From: a bacterium
GTDB lineage: Bacteria; Bacillota; Clostridia; Lachnospirales; Lachnospiraceae
DNA length: 64,000 nucleotides
Assembly: GCA_004562765.1 (NCBI GenBank)
Contig: SFRL01000004.1
Location: forward strand, 1-64,000
Direction: 5' to 3'
The first letter of the stretch is position 1. Each line of letters opens with the position of its first letter. This document shows, piece after piece, positions 49,454 through 59,629 of this stretch. The notes under the pieces are model-generated. The model saw only the letters and a program-made list of their open reading frames with translations, had not been told where the DNA came from and did no database searches. The translations under genes and the position numbers were made by a program.

Positions 49454-51643
49454 TTACGCCTTTTTAACAAGCTCCAGATATAATTCAAAGGACACATCAT
49501 CCCCCATTACACGAGGCAGAAGTACGCCTCCCGCCATCAATGCACTTCCGGAATACACCTGTTCTTCACCGGAGATCCGATAATGAGCCTGCGCATGCAG
49601 TCCGCGCAGCCGAAGTCTCCGCCGCAGCGCATTCGGCACTGCACGGTAGATCACTCCCTGCACAAGAACACACGCCTGATCCTCTGAGACAAATGACCAC
49701 GCTGCCATTCCATCCGCGTAGGGATCACTCAGGCGATGATAACTACCGTTATAGATCAAAGACTGCAGCTGTCTGTAATGCTCCACCTGCTCCGAAACCG
49801 TTTGCTTTTCATCCTCACTCAGCAGGTTCAGATCCAGTTCATAGCCGAAGCTGCCTGCCATTGCCACGGTCCCCCGTGTCTCCAGTGATGTTGTTCTGCC
49901 GGTCTGATGATTGGGCACCGCCGATACATGAGAGCCGACAGTTGACACAGGATAGAAAAAGCTTGTGCCGTACTGGATAAAGGTACGCTCATGTGCATCG
50001 GTGTCATCACTACACCAGATCTGCGGACAGTAATAGAGCATTCCGGCATCAAACCTTCCGCCGCCGCCGCTGCAGCCCTCGAACAACACATCCGGAAATT
50101 CCTGCGTCAACCGCTCCAAAAGCTCGTAAAGTCCAAGCACATATCGGTGCGGCAGCTCTCTCTGGCGCGTGGAAGGCAAGGTCTCAGTATTCCAGTCACA
50201 GATGCTGCGGTTCATATCCCATTTTACATATTCAATGTGGTTTTCTCTCAACAGGCTGCTGATCGATCCGTACAAATACTCACGCACATCCTCCCGGGAC
50301 AGATCCAGCACCAGCTGATAGCGGCTGCGCACCGGATCTCTGTCCGGAATGCGGATCGCCCAATCCGGATGCGCACGGTAGAGATCACTGTCCTCTGACA
50401 CCATTTCAGGCTCAAACCACAGACCAAAACGCATGCCCAGCGCATTGATCTTTTCCACGAGAGCTGCAAGTCCACCCTTTAGCTTTTGTTCGTTAACTGT
50501 CCAGTCACCCAGTCCGGAACAGTCATCATCACGCTTTCCGAACCATCCGTCATCCAGAACCATCAGATCAATACCAAGCTCCGATGCCTGTTTTGCGATG
50601 GAAAATATCTTTTCCTCATTAAAATCAAAATAAGTTGCCTCCCAGTTATTGATGAGTACCGGACGACTTGACAATTGATAACTGCCTCTGCACACATGAT
50701 TCCGGATCACGGCGTGAAACTGCTGGGATAAGCGCTCCAATCCCTGTGTAGAGCAGGAAAGGATCACTTCCGGCGTAGAAAAACGTGCTCCCCTTTCCAG
50801 CTTCCATGAAAACTGATCCGGATGAATACCCATCACCATCCGTGCCTGTCCCAACTGATCCACCTCGATCTGTGCCTGAAAACTGCCACTGTACATAAGT
50901 GCCGCACCGATGCACAGGCCACTCGTCTCGGTGCACCCCTGCTCACACAGGATCAAAGCGGGATTTTGCTGGTGGCTGGATGTACCTCTCGTACTTCCAA
51001 TCTGCTGAATACCGTGAAACAGTTCTTTACGCTCCACCTGACGCTCCATCGTATGTCTGCCGTGAAAATGGAGCCAGTCCCATGTGCCATCCATAAGAGG
51101 CAGACACACCGAATGAGCCTTTGTGAGCGTCAGAGCCTCTGCTCCTTCATTTTCAAACACTACGCTTCGCGTGATGACATCAGACGCTTCCAAAACACCA
51201 TAGCGAAGCACGGCCACCAGACCGGAAGCTGCATCGCGCATCCGGATCTCCAGTGTCTGGGCCTGACTGTCATCCGCATAGACAGCAGGCAATCCTTCGA
51301 TCGCATATTTGCCTTCATAAATCTTGTGGGACTCATAGCGAAGATCCAGTGCACAGCTGCCATCTGCATGTACAGCGGCAGCTGCCGGAATCCGGTAGTC
51401 TCCGTTTCCGACGGTGGCATACTCCAAAGGAAGCGTATCCATGGAATAGGTGCGCAGCTTCCCGGCCTCATAGGGATTTCCTGAAAAACCCACATCCGGG
51501 TAGTTATACAGATATTGCATGCTGCAGTCTGTTTTTTCTCCGTACCACAGATGATGCAATATACCAAATGCATCTATCCCCATCTGGTAAAGCGTGTGTG
51601 CTGTTGTAAGATGGAACATATTTCCTTCAAATATAATCGCCAT
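49454..51643 (-). CDS. Alpha-galactosidase, GH36
   Basis: A 729-residue enzyme of the bacterial tetrameric GH36 type. The catalytic nucleophile is Asp476 in YVKWDMNRS and the acid/base lies in SDDTDA (546-549). The N-terminal beta-sandwich (1-320) and the VLDDGWFGKRDDD segment are typical. It has no signal sequence, so raffinose, stachyose or melibiose must be imported first. It releases galactose and leaves sucrose for the neighbouring enzymes. No galactokinase is present in the window. Confidence 0.94.
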   Translation of the reverse strand: MAIIFEGNMFHLTTAHTLYQMGIDAFGILHHLWYGEKTDCSMQYLYNYPDVGFSGNPYEAGKLRTYSMDTLPLEYATVGNGDYRIPAAAAVHADGSCALDLRYESHKIYEGKYAIEGLPAVYADDSQAQTLEIRMRDAASGLVAVLRYGVLEASDVITRSVVFENEGAEALTLTKAHSVCLPLMDGTWDWLHFHGRHTMERQVERKELFHGIQQIGSTRGTSSHQQNPALILCEQGCTETSGLCIGAALMYSGSFQAQIEVDQLGQARMVMGIHPDQFSWKLERGARFSTPEVILSCSTQGLERLSQQFHAVIRNHVCRGSYQLSSRPVLINNWEATYFDFNEEKIFSIAKQASELGIDLMVLDDGWFGKRDDDCSGLGDWTVNEQKLKGGLAALVEKINALGMRFGLWFEPEMVSEDSDLYRAHPDWAIRIPDRDPVRSRYQLVLDLSREDVREYLYGSISSLLRENHIEYVKWDMNRSICDWNTETLPSTRQRELPHRYVLGLYELLERLTQEFPDVLFEGCSGGGGRFDAGMLYYCPQIWCSDDTDAHERTFIQYGTSFFYPVSTVGSHVSAVPNHQTGRTTSLETRGTVAMAGSFGYELDLNLLSEDEKQTVSEQVEHYRQLQSLIYNGSYHRLSDPYADGMAAWSFVSEDQACVLVQGVIYRAVPNALRRRLRLRGLHAQAHYRISGEEQVYSGSALMAGGVLLPRVMGDDVSFELYLELVKKA

Positions 51644-51690
51644 TATTTTTCTCCTGTTTGTAACAGTTTTTGATTTTATTTACCCACCTG

Positions 51691-53016
51691 CTACAATGTG
51701 TAAATCTTCATTTCGATCGGATCATCTGTCTCGATCTGATCAGTCATTCCATAAACTGCATGACTGATCACATACTCTCCATGGTTGACGAACACTTCGA
51801 TCAGGTTCTGATCCACATACACATCCAAATGACATCCCTCTGCCAGTTCCGGCGTCCTACTCTGTATACAGAAATTCTCACGGTTTTCACATTCTGAAAA
51901 CACCATGTCCCGGTCAGTGAATATCCGATTTTCCTGTCTCCATATCCGATAACCGCCGATGCTGACGGACTCACCCTTCTTCATATCCATACTTACCCGA
52001 TAACCGACCGGATCTGCCTGCGTGGGATCTGAGATCTGTCTTGTGTACAGTTGCTCCACATTTGGGTGCACCCGGAAATAGATATGATGATCTTTTACCT
52101 CCACCACCCGCGGAATGCAATACATTCCGATCCTGCCTTCTGCGAAAGGCTTTGGCATCCGCAGCCATGCCACCAGTACACGCCTGCCTTCAGCATCGAC
52201 TGTTGACTGTGGTGCATACAGATCTAATCCATAATCCAGATACTGATACTCCTCATCCATCTTCAACTCACAGGTCTGCTCGTTGAGACGGACGCATGTG
52301 CAAAGCGTGTGATTCTGCTCCTTTGTCCCTTCCGTCGGAATGCCCATTGGCGAAAAGATCAGCACTTCTCCACCCGCGGTCTGAAAATAATCCGGGCACT
52401 CCCACATCCAGCCCAGCTCAGATCCTGCCACAACAGAATTGACAAACTCCCATTGTTCCAGATCCGTGCTCCTGTAAAATAACAGCCTGCCTCTCCGATC
52501 CGCTGTCGAACTTCCCATCACCAGATACCAGGCATCACTTCCCCGCCACACCTTTGGATCTCTTGTATGGGTTTTATGGCCGATCGATGCATCCTTGATC
52601 GCCGGAATGATCACCTGTTTGTCACCAAAATTATCAAAATGAAATCCATTGACGGATGTGATCCGAAGCTGTGCAGACTGAAATTCATCATCCACTGCAA
52701 GATGAATATCCTCCGGATTTATTTTATCATAATGAACACCGGTATAAAAGATGTTCAGTACGCCCTCATGCTCGATGGCGCTGCCGGAAAAACAGCCATT
52801 CTGATCCTCGTATTTCGTCGGGAACAGTGCGATATTCTGGTGTTCCCAGTGTACCAGATCCTCACTGACTGCATGCCCCCAGTGCATCGTAGCCCAACGC
52901 GGCGCATAAGGAAAATGCTGATAGAACAGATGGTATTTCCCTTTGTAATAGATAAAACCGTTCGGATCATTGATCCAGCCTTTCGGTGCCCGTAAATGTA
53001 TGAAATCTTTTTGCAT
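51691..53016 (-). CDS. Beta-fructosidase (sucrose hydrolase), GH32
   Basis: A 441-residue GH32 enzyme. Nucleophile Asp17 in WINDPNG, transition-state Asp153 in RDPKV, and acid/base Glu206 in ECPDY; the C-terminal beta-sandwich (about 310-441) includes VFVNHGEYVISHAVYG. It is cytoplasmic. The neighbouring importer is ABC and not PTS, so unphosphorylated sucrose or short fructans are the likely substrate and not sucrose-6-phosphate. Confidence 0.93.
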   Translation of the reverse strand: MQKDFIHLRAPKGWINDPNGFIYYKGKYHLFYQHFPYAPRWATMHWGHAVSEDLVHWEHQNIALFPTKYEDQNGCFSGSAIEHEGVLNIFYTGVHYDKINPEDIHLAVDDEFQSAQLRITSVNGFHFDNFGDKQVIIPAIKDASIGHKTHTRDPKVWRGSDAWYLVMGSSTADRRGRLLFYRSTDLEQWEFVNSVVAGSELGWMWECPDYFQTAGGEVLIFSPMGIPTEGTKEQNHTLCTCVRLNEQTCELKMDEEYQYLDYGLDLYAPQSTVDAEGRRVLVAWLRMPKPFAEGRIGMYCIPRVVEVKDHHIYFRVHPNVEQLYTRQISDPTQADPVGYRVSMDMKKGESVSIGGYRIWRQENRIFTDRDMVFSECENRENFCIQSRTPELAEGCHLDVYVDQNLIEVFVNHGEYVISHAVYGMTDQIETDDPIEMKIYTL

Positions 53017-53037
53017 ACGCTTATTCCTCTAATTCTA

Positions 53038-53901
53038 TTATTTCACCGCTCCGGCAACCACACCTCCGATGATCTGTTTCTGAAGGACCAGATACAGGAT
53101 CAGGATCGGCAGTACGCATAATAACAGACCTGCCATGATCGTTCCGTAATCTGCGGAATAGGTGCCGTAAAAACTATATGTAGATAACGGTAATGTCAGC
53201 AGTTTTTTATCTGTCAATACCAGTGACGGCAGCAGGAAATCGTTCCAGAATGCCATCGCGTTTAAGATCACCATCGTTGAGATGATCGGTTTTAACAGCG
53301 GAAATACTACCGTAAAAAACGTCTGTGTATGAGTGCAGCCCTCCACATATGCTGCCTCCTCTAAAGCGATCGGGATATTTCCCTTGATAAATCCGTGGAA
53401 CATGAACACGGACATCGCCATGGAAAATCCGGTGTGCATGAAGATCAGTGTGATCCGGTGATTTAACACATTCAGTGTACCGCCATAGATACTTACAAGA
53501 GGGATCATGATCGCCTGAAACGGGATGATCATAGATGCCACCATCAGCGCAAATACAATCTTTGAAATGATATTATTGTTTCGCACGATATAATACGCAA
53601 GCATGGATGCCAGAAGTGTCACAAGCACGGTCGCCGATACGGTCACGATCATGGAATTCTTAAATGCATTCAAAAAATCCATCTGTGTAAAGGCTTTTAC
53701 AAAATTGTCAAAAGACAAGCCCTTGATCGTAAACAGCCAGGAAAACGGGCTTTTGATAATGTCCCGTTTCTGTTTTAAAGAATTAATGACAACCATTAAA
53801 AACGGAAACATATATGCGATAAAAATAACGATCAATCCAAGCATCGCAAAGAAATGAGCGATCTTCGCTTTTCTTCCACCAATTGTTGCTGTCTGTTCCA
53901 T
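53038..53901 (-). CDS. Carbohydrate ABC importer permease, MalG type
   Basis: A 287-residue permease with six helices. The ATPase-docking EAA loop is ALEEAAYVEGCTHTQTFFTVVFPLL. The start ATG overlaps the previous stop by one base (TAATG). No ATPase is encoded in the operon, so a shared MsmK/MalK-type ATPase from elsewhere must energise it. Confidence 0.93.
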   Translation of the reverse strand: MEQTATIGGRKAKIAHFFAMLGLIVIFIAYMFPFLMVVINSLKQKRDIIKSPFSWLFTIKGLSFDNFVKAFTQMDFLNAFKNSMIVTVSATVLVTLLASMLAYYIVRNNNIISKIVFALMVASMIIPFQAIMIPLVSIYGGTLNVLNHRITLIFMHTGFSMAMSVFMFHGFIKGNIPIALEEAAYVEGCTHTQTFFTVVFPLLKPIISTMVILNAMAFWNDFLLPSLVLTDKKLLTLPLSTYSFYGTYSADYGTIMAGLLLCVLPILILYLVLQKQIIGGVVAGAVK

Positions 53902-54773
53902 TATGCTTCAACCTCCTTCTTCTTTGTAAGATAAACCTGAAGTCCACTGATGCAGGCAACTACTACGAATAGAACAAGTGCCTCTGCCTGACCGACACCA
54001 AACTGTCTGGATGTAAATGCCTTTTCATAAACATGCATCGCTGCCATCTCTGTACTGCCGTAAGGACCGCCGGCGGTCAATGCAAGGTTCACATCGTAAA
54101 CCATGAACGCACGCGAAAGTGTCAGGAACAAGCAGATGGTCACAGAAGACATCATAAGTGGAAGTACTATGTAACGCAACTTGTTAAAACCGGCCGCTCC
54201 ATCCAGGCTTGCTGCCTCCAATACATCCTCACTCAGTCCCATAAAGCCTGCTACATAAATAAGGATCATATAACCGGACAGCTGCCATACGGTAACAAGT
54301 ACCATCGCCGCAAAGGCTTTGTCCGGATCCGATAGCCAGGAGATCTCAAACAGTTTCATGCCGGTTGCCTCACCGATGTTTACAAACACACGTGAGAATA
54401 CAAACTGCCAGATATATCCAAGAACGATTCCTCCGATCAGATTCGGGGTAAAAAATCCTGCCCGGAAGAAATTCTGTCCCTTGATCCCGCGTGTCAGAAG
54501 ATATGCGATACCAAATGCGATCACATTGACCAGGATCACCACAACGATCACATATTTAAATGTCAGTAAAAGCGCCGTCCAAAACTGTGTGTCCTTTACC
54601 ACGCCAACGTAGTTTTTCAGACCGATAAAGTTTTTCACCTGTGAAACACCGTTCCAGTCCGTAAATGTCAGATAAACGCCGTATACAAACGGTACGATCA
54701 CCACTGCTGTGAAAAATAGAATTCCAAGCAGTGCAAAGATACAAAAATCTTTTCCCTTATTTTTTGCTTTCAT
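53901..54773 (-). CDS. Carbohydrate ABC importer permease, MalF type
   Basis: A 290-residue permease with six helices, starting MKAKNKGKDF. N-terminal PFVYGVYLTFTDWNGV is common to this class, and the EAA loop is VLEAASLDGAAGFNKLRYIVLPLM. It pairs with the downstream MalG-type protein and the upstream binding protein, which it follows by 16 bases. Confidence 0.93.
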   Translation of the reverse strand: MKAKNKGKDFCIFALLGILFFTAVVIVPFVYGVYLTFTDWNGVSQVKNFIGLKNYVGVVKDTQFWTALLLTFKYVIVVVILVNVIAFGIAYLLTRGIKGQNFFRAGFFTPNLIGGIVLGYIWQFVFSRVFVNIGEATGMKLFEISWLSDPDKAFAAMVLVTVWQLSGYMILIYVAGFMGLSEDVLEAASLDGAAGFNKLRYIVLPLMMSSVTICLFLTLSRAFMVYDVNLALTAGGPYGSTEMAAMHVYEKAFTSRQFGVGQAEALVLFVVVACISGLQVYLTKKKEVEA

Positions 54774-54789
54774 CCTGTCTGCTCCTCTC

Positions 54790-56166
54790 TTATTCCTGCT
54801 CTGCCCAATATTCTTCGATCAGTTCGATCAATTTTTCCCTGTCACATCTGTCAGCCAGATATTTCTGCATGGCTCCTCCCAGGATGGACCAGTGGTCATT
54901 CGGCACGATCGCAGAGGCACTGAAGGTCTCTCCGTTTTGCACATGCTCGTAAATATCCCTGCTGAGAGGATCTGTCGGCTCATACGGATTATTCCGGAAC
55001 GGGGGAATGATATTACACTTATATACAACCAGCTGCTGGCCGAGTTCGCTGAATACCAGCCAGTTTAAAAATTCTTTTGCTGCTGCCTTTTCATCCTCCG
55101 TTGCCATCTGTCCGTCCATCATGACCTGCTTGGACGGTGATCCCTGGATCTTCTGATTTGCAAAATCATTTTCATCATTACTCATGAAATACGGCAGGAA
55201 TCCGTATTCATCCTCATTTTTTGCACCTGCTTCCTTGAGATTCGGCCATGCCCAGTTACCGTTCAGCCAGATCGCCGTCTTGCCGTCTGCCAGGTCGATC
55301 GCCATCTCATCATAGTCTGCACCCAGCGGATCTCCCTTTGCGACATTATATTTCTTCAGGATATCAACCAGATCCAGAAATCCGTTCATCCGGTCATAAT
55401 CTCTTAAGTTCAATTCTCCGCTCTTGATCTGTTCGATCACCTGCTGTGCACCATCTGTCGTTCCATCGTAAGTCTCATAGACGTATTGCAGCTGATGTGC
55501 ACCCAGCGACCAGTCCTCTTTTGCCAGTGAAACCGGCTTTTCGATTCCCGCTGCCACCAGACGATCCAGCAGATTCACCAGATCCTCCTGCGTTTTCACA
55601 GATGCCGGGTCGAATGCCTCACCGAGTGCTTCCTCAATGACTTCCTTGTGATAGATCAGTCCGCGTCCTTCCACGCACAGCGGAAAACTGTAGATCTTTC
55701 CGTTGATCTCTGTCAGGTAGCCCTCTGCCTCATCGGTCCACGCCTCACCGGTCAGGTCCTCTGCCTTTTCCTCTGCCAGCGCAACCACATCTGTGGTGTC
55801 CAGAATAGATAATGTCGGGGGATTTCCTGCGTTATACAGACTCACGACCTTTGTGTAAGGTGAATCACCGTCTGTCACCGGCATGATCTCCACATGAATG
55901 CCTGTCTTTTCTTCAAATATCTTTCCTATTTCTTCCAGTGCAACCTGAATTTCAGCCTTTGTATTCAGTACGCTGATCTCAGTTCCTTTCAGATCTGTCC
56001 GGTATTCATATGTATCCACTGAAGTGTCGATTGGTATCTCCTCTTCCACCTCGTTCGGATCGTCCGGGTCACTCGCAAAACCAAATGTACATCCGGTCAG
56101 CGTGCCCATCGTCATTGCTCCGGTCAGTACCATCGCAAATAAACGTGCAATTCCTTTCCTCTTCAT
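54790..56166 (-). CDS. Carbohydrate-binding lipoprotein of the ABC importer
   Basis: A 458-residue extracellular binding protein (SBP family 1). The lipoprotein signal ends at LTGC (Cys26), followed by an acidic linker; the mature domain begins near LKGTEISVLNTKAEIQVALE. WLNGNWAWPNLKEAGA and the C-terminal EFLNWLVFS segment are typical of oligosaccharide binders. It heads the operon. Raffinose-family sugars are the probable ligands given the enzymes downstream. Confidence 0.92.
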   Translation of the reverse strand: MKRKGIARLFAMVLTGAMTMGTLTGCTFGFASDPDDPNEVEEEIPIDTSVDTYEYRTDLKGTEISVLNTKAEIQVALEEIGKIFEEKTGIHVEIMPVTDGDSPYTKVVSLYNAGNPPTLSILDTTDVVALAEEKAEDLTGEAWTDEAEGYLTEINGKIYSFPLCVEGRGLIYHKEVIEEALGEAFDPASVKTQEDLVNLLDRLVAAGIEKPVSLAKEDWSLGAHQLQYVYETYDGTTDGAQQVIEQIKSGELNLRDYDRMNGFLDLVDILKKYNVAKGDPLGADYDEMAIDLADGKTAIWLNGNWAWPNLKEAGAKNEDEYGFLPYFMSNDENDFANQKIQGSPSKQVMMDGQMATEDEKAAAKEFLNWLVFSELGQQLVVYKCNIIPPFRNNPYEPTDPLSRDIYEHVQNGETFSASAIVPNDHWSILGGAMQKYLADRCDREKLIELIEEYWAEQE

Positions 56167-56242
56167 GAAGCTGTCCTCCTCTTTGTTATTTCGCAGATCA
56201 TCCTGTCTCTCTTTGATCGCTTGTATGATATTTACGGTTTAC

Positions 56243-56306
56243 AAAACCGGTTAAGTAACCGGTTACTTTATGAACTCATATTAACATCCCAGTTCCTTCC
56301 AGTCAA
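56243..56306 (-). promoter_or_regulatory. Promoter and LacI-type operator of the sugar operon
   Basis: Minus-strand TTGACT (56301-56306) and TAATAT (56278-56283), 17-base spacer. Just past the expected transcription start lie two overlapping palindromic sites: GTAACCGGTTAC (56255-56266) and AACCGGTT (56245-56252). The central CCGG with flanking AA/TT is LacI-family style. Confidence 0.82.
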
Positions 56307-56370
56307 CTGTTTTTCATAAGTTTATGAATCCTGCACAATTCTTTCGGCTTCTGTTTAGGCACATCATACA

Positions 56371-56425
56371 AAACCGGTAAAGTAACCGGTTATTTATTGT
56401 CTGTCGTTAAAATTTTTGCTATAAT
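56371..56425 (+). promoter_or_regulatory. Promoter and operator of the LacI-type gene
   Basis: TTGTCT (56397-56402) and TATAAT (56420-56425), 17-base spacer, with TAACCGGTTA (56383-56392) and a half-site AACCGGT (56372-56378) immediately upstream. The same site spacing (AACCGGT-N4-TAACCGGTTA) occurs at the divergent operon promoter, so the regulator probably controls both. Confidence 0.8.
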
Positions 56426-56460
56426 CAGAACTAAATATAATATTAAGAGGAACACCAATC

Positions 56461-57510
56461 ATGAGCAGAGAAAAAAAGATTACCTTTAATGACATTGCAA
56501 AATATACGGGTTTTTCCAAGACAACGATCTCCCGCTACTTTAACAATCCGGACTCCCTGACGGTAGAAAACCAGGAAATCATCGCAAAGGCACTGACTGA
56601 CCTGAACTATAAAGAGAACAAAGTAGGACGCATCCTCGCAAACGGCAGGACTGAGTTTATCGGCGTGATCATTCCGAATCTGACCAATCACTATTATTCC
56701 GAGATGCTCAACCGGATCCTTCTGACCTACGAGCAGTTCGGATACAAATTTCTGGTCTTTATCGGAAATGAAAACGAGGTATCTGAACGGCAGTATATTC
56801 AGGAGCTGCTGGCCTACAATATTGAAGGACTCATTATCATGAGCTTTACCATTCCCTCTAAAGAGCTTGCAGAGCTGGGCATTCCGGTAGTGACGATCGA
56901 GCGCGAGGACAGATACGTCTGCAGCGTTAATACAGACAACTACATGGGTGGCGTGCAGGCCACAAGCCTGCTGGCAAAGCTGGGCTGCGACATTCTCCTG
57001 CACATCAACACGCCTACTTCACCGGATATCCCTGCCTACGGGCGTATTAAGGGTTTTCTGGATATCTGCGAGGAGAAGCAGTTAAATCACAGGATCATCT
57101 ATAAGGAACTCGGAAATACCTATGAGCTGATGCAAAAAAATCTCAGCGATATCATCGATGAACTGGCAGAAGCATATCCCAGTCAGAAAAAAGGAATCTT
57201 TATTTCCAGCGATACCCATGCAAATATCTTTTTAAATCTTCTGATCAAAAAATACGGTACGCTCCCCGATGACTACCTGATCGTCGGTTTTGATGACTCA
57301 CCGATCGCAAGAGAGGCTGTCATTCCGATCAGCACGGTTGGTCAGCAGATCGACCGGATCGCATATGAAGCTGTCAGCCTGCTCGTAGACCAGATGAATG
57401 AACGCAAAAAAAGAAGACCGGTTCCGTTAACAGAACCGATCCATAAAGTCGTCACTCCCATTCTGATGCGTCGGGGCACAACCGAAAAAGATTTTCATTT
57501 ATCACTGTAG
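56461..57510 (+). CDS. LacI-family repressor of the sugar operon
   Basis: A 349-residue regulator. The N-terminal helix-turn-helix is TFNDIAKYTGFSKTTISRYF with the hinge LNYKENKVGRILANGR. The effector domain (about 60-340) has the periplasmic-binding fold, with FIGVIIPNLTNHYYSE, VVTIERED and VGFDDSPIAREAVIP. It is divergent from the importer operon, with matching operators on both sides. Start supported by AGAGGA. Confidence 0.93.
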   Translation: MSREKKITFNDIAKYTGFSKTTISRYFNNPDSLTVENQEIIAKALTDLNYKENKVGRILANGRTEFIGVIIPNLTNHYYSEMLNRILLTYEQFGYKFLVFIGNENEVSERQYIQELLAYNIEGLIIMSFTIPSKELAELGIPVVTIEREDRYVCSVNTDNYMGGVQATSLLAKLGCDILLHINTPTSPDIPAYGRIKGFLDICEEKQLNHRIIYKELGNTYELMQKNLSDIIDELAEAYPSQKKGIFISSDTHANIFLNLLIKKYGTLPDDYLIVGFDDSPIAREAVIPISTVGQQIDRIAYEAVSLLVDQMNERKKRRPVPLTEPIHKVVTPILMRRGTTEKDFHLSL

Positions 57511-57567
57511 CTACGTTCCTTCACAATCTGATACACGCTATATTCAGATCAAAAGCAGTCCGCCTTT

Positions 57568-58767
57568 TCACCTTCCCGCCGGAAGCACAACCTGAAAAAC
57601 ATTTTGCCCCTCACGGCTTTCCACCCATATTTTCCCGTGGTGATTCGCGACGATGCTTCCGGCAATGGAAAGGCCCAGTCCAAAATGACTGCCGTTGTCG
57701 CCCCGCGCCTCATCCATGCGATAAAACCGTTCAAACAGTTTCTCCTGCTGTTCCTTGGGGATCGGTGCGCCGGTATTTGACACACACAGTGTGAACCTGC
57801 GCGCCCGCAAAGACGCCCGGATCGCGATATTTCCGCCCTCCGGGGTATAGCTGATAGCGTTGTCCAGAAGGATCGACATCAGATTTTTTATCTGGTCCTC
57901 ATCACCGATCATCTGCATCTGTTCCTGGACATCGATATCCATTGTCAGTTTCTTTTCATATGCAACACTCTCCATCGGATAGATGACATCCAATAATGAT
58001 TCATCCACGCAAAATTTCCGGTACTCCGTCTGTTCCATCGGTGTGTCCAGACGCATGAGCGTCAGCATCTTGTTCACCATTGCGATCATATGCTCCGTCT
58101 CCTGTCTGATGTATTGCAGGTGACGGTTATCCCCGATCTCCGCCTCCAGCAGCTGCGTATTCGCGCTGATCACGGTGAGCGGTGTCTTCAACTCATGACC
58201 GGCGTTGGACATGAACTTTTTCTCAGAACTGATCATCTGCTCCACCGGACGCACAAGACGTCTGGAGAGCAGCTGTGTCAACAGGATCAAAAGCGCAATA
58301 CCTGCGCCTGCAAAAAGCAGGCAGACAACAATCGCGGGAATCATTGCCCGCACCGCAGGATACACACTGATCAGCACGATGTATCTGCCGGATTTTCCCT
58401 GCTTGGTGACACTCGTCACCTCCCGGAATTCCAGTGGCTCCTTCCAGTGGTCTGCCACCTTCTGGGCATACACGTACAGCTTCTCCTCATCAATGCCCTG
58501 CATATAGTTGCTGTACAGCTCGACCGTTCCGTCCTTTTGCACATGAAAAAGCACATAGTCAACGGACTCCATCTCAAGCGCCGCTCCCCGCGTTTTTTCG
58601 ATCTGTTTTAATCCCGTCTCCGAAACCTCCAGCCGCACCTGTCTGCGCAGCTCCATAAGCCGGTCCTCATAGCTTCCCCAGCAAAACATGATCAGACCGC
58701 CCATGAGCACCACGCAAAACAGCGCGCTCAAAAGGATCGTCAGATTTTTTTTCAGTTTACTGATCAT
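57568..58767 (-). CDS. Sensor histidine kinase
   Basis: A 399-residue kinase. The start at 58765-58767 (MISKLKKNLTILL) has GGAGGAG upstream and overlaps the regulator stop by 11 bases. Helices at about 9-31 and 150-175 frame an outside sensor of about 115 residues. The H box is FMSNAGHELKTPLTV; the N box is DNAISYTPEGG and the G2 box GLGLSIAGS. The domain set matches a PhoR/ResE-like class without PAS. Confidence 0.92.
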   Translation of the reverse strand: MISKLKKNLTILLSALFCVVLMGGLIMFCWGSYEDRLMELRRQVRLEVSETGLKQIEKTRGAALEMESVDYVLFHVQKDGTVELYSNYMQGIDEEKLYVYAQKVADHWKEPLEFREVTSVTKQGKSGRYIVLISVYPAVRAMIPAIVVCLLFAGAGIALLILLTQLLSRRLVRPVEQMISSEKKFMSNAGHELKTPLTVISANTQLLEAEIGDNRHLQYIRQETEHMIAMVNKMLTLMRLDTPMEQTEYRKFCVDESLLDVIYPMESVAYEKKLTMDIDVQEQMQMIGDEDQIKNLMSILLDNAISYTPEGGNIAIRASLRARRFTLCVSNTGAPIPKEQQEKLFERFYRMDEARGDNGSHFGLGLSIAGSIVANHHGKIWVESREGQNVFQVVLPAGR

Positions 58768-59443
58768 CGCACTCCTCCAGAATATATCCCACGCCTCGCA
58801 CGGCACGGATCTTGACATTCACATGCAGATAATTGAACTTCCGGCGCAGAAATGACACATACACTTCTACGTTATTGTACTCAGCATCCGATTCAAAGCC
58901 CCAGATCTTTGTGGAGATCTGTTCCTTTTCAAGCACCTGTCCCTGGTTCATCAAAAACAGTTCCAACAGCTGCATCTCTTTTCCGGCAATCTTCATCGTC
59001 TTGCCGTTGCTCACATTTTTGATCTCACAGGCACTACTGTCCAGCGAAAGATCGCCTGCACGCAGCGTGACGATCTCCTGTATGCCCCGGCGTCTTAAAA
59101 TTGCCTGCACCCGCATCAGAAGTTCCCGGATCTCAAAAGGTTTTGTCACGTAGTCATCCGCCCCGCGCTCAAAGCCCCGGATCTTGTCCTCCAGCTCTGT
59201 CTTTGCCGTCAGGATCAGCACCGGGAGTTCCTGCCCCTCGGCGCGCATGCGCGCAAGCACCTCATAACCGTTCATCTCCGGCAGCATCACATCCAGGATC
59301 ATCAGATCATAGATGCCGCTCATGGCATGTTCATAACCTGCCCTGCCGTCATGTACCACATCCACGATATAGTTTTCTTTTACAAGTGTCTCCTCCAGCG
59401 TATCCGCCAGCCGGACAGAATCCTCTACGATCAATATACGCAA
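58757..59443 (-). CDS. OmpR/PhoB-family response regulator
   Basis: A 228-residue regulator. The start appears to be TTG (59441-59443, M-RILIVEDSVRLAD), with AGAGAAGG about 10 bases upstream. The phosphoacceptor Asp lies in LMILDVMLPEM (about 51) and the Lys in YVTKPFE. The winged helix ends VSFLRRKFNYL and AVRGVGYILEE. It is divergent from cysD, across a gap that contains 11-bp-phased repeats of the kind bound by this family. Confidence 0.92.
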   Translation of the reverse strand: MRILIVEDSVRLADTLEETLVKENYIVDVVHDGRAGYEHAMSGIYDLMILDVMLPEMNGYEVLARMRAEGQELPVLILTAKTELEDKIRGFERGADDYVTKPFEIRELLMRVQAILRRRGIQEIVTLRAGDLSLDSSACEIKNVSNGKTMKIAGKEMQLLELFLMNQGQVLEKEQISTKIWGFESDAEYNNVEVYVSFLRRKFNYLHVNVKIRAVRGVGYILEECDDQ

Positions 59444-59629
59444 CGCTCTTAACCTTCTCTCTTTTCGTGCAGCCTGTAGTCTTTTTCATCTTACTACGAC
59501 GCGATCCGATATTGCAATCCCTTTTTCTGTGACTGCAAACTTCACTGTTACTTCTTGAAGCCATGCCACGTGCCTTTTCTCAGCACGCCCTGTCAACGTC
59601 AAAGTCCGAAAATCGCGCGCCTGTATCCT

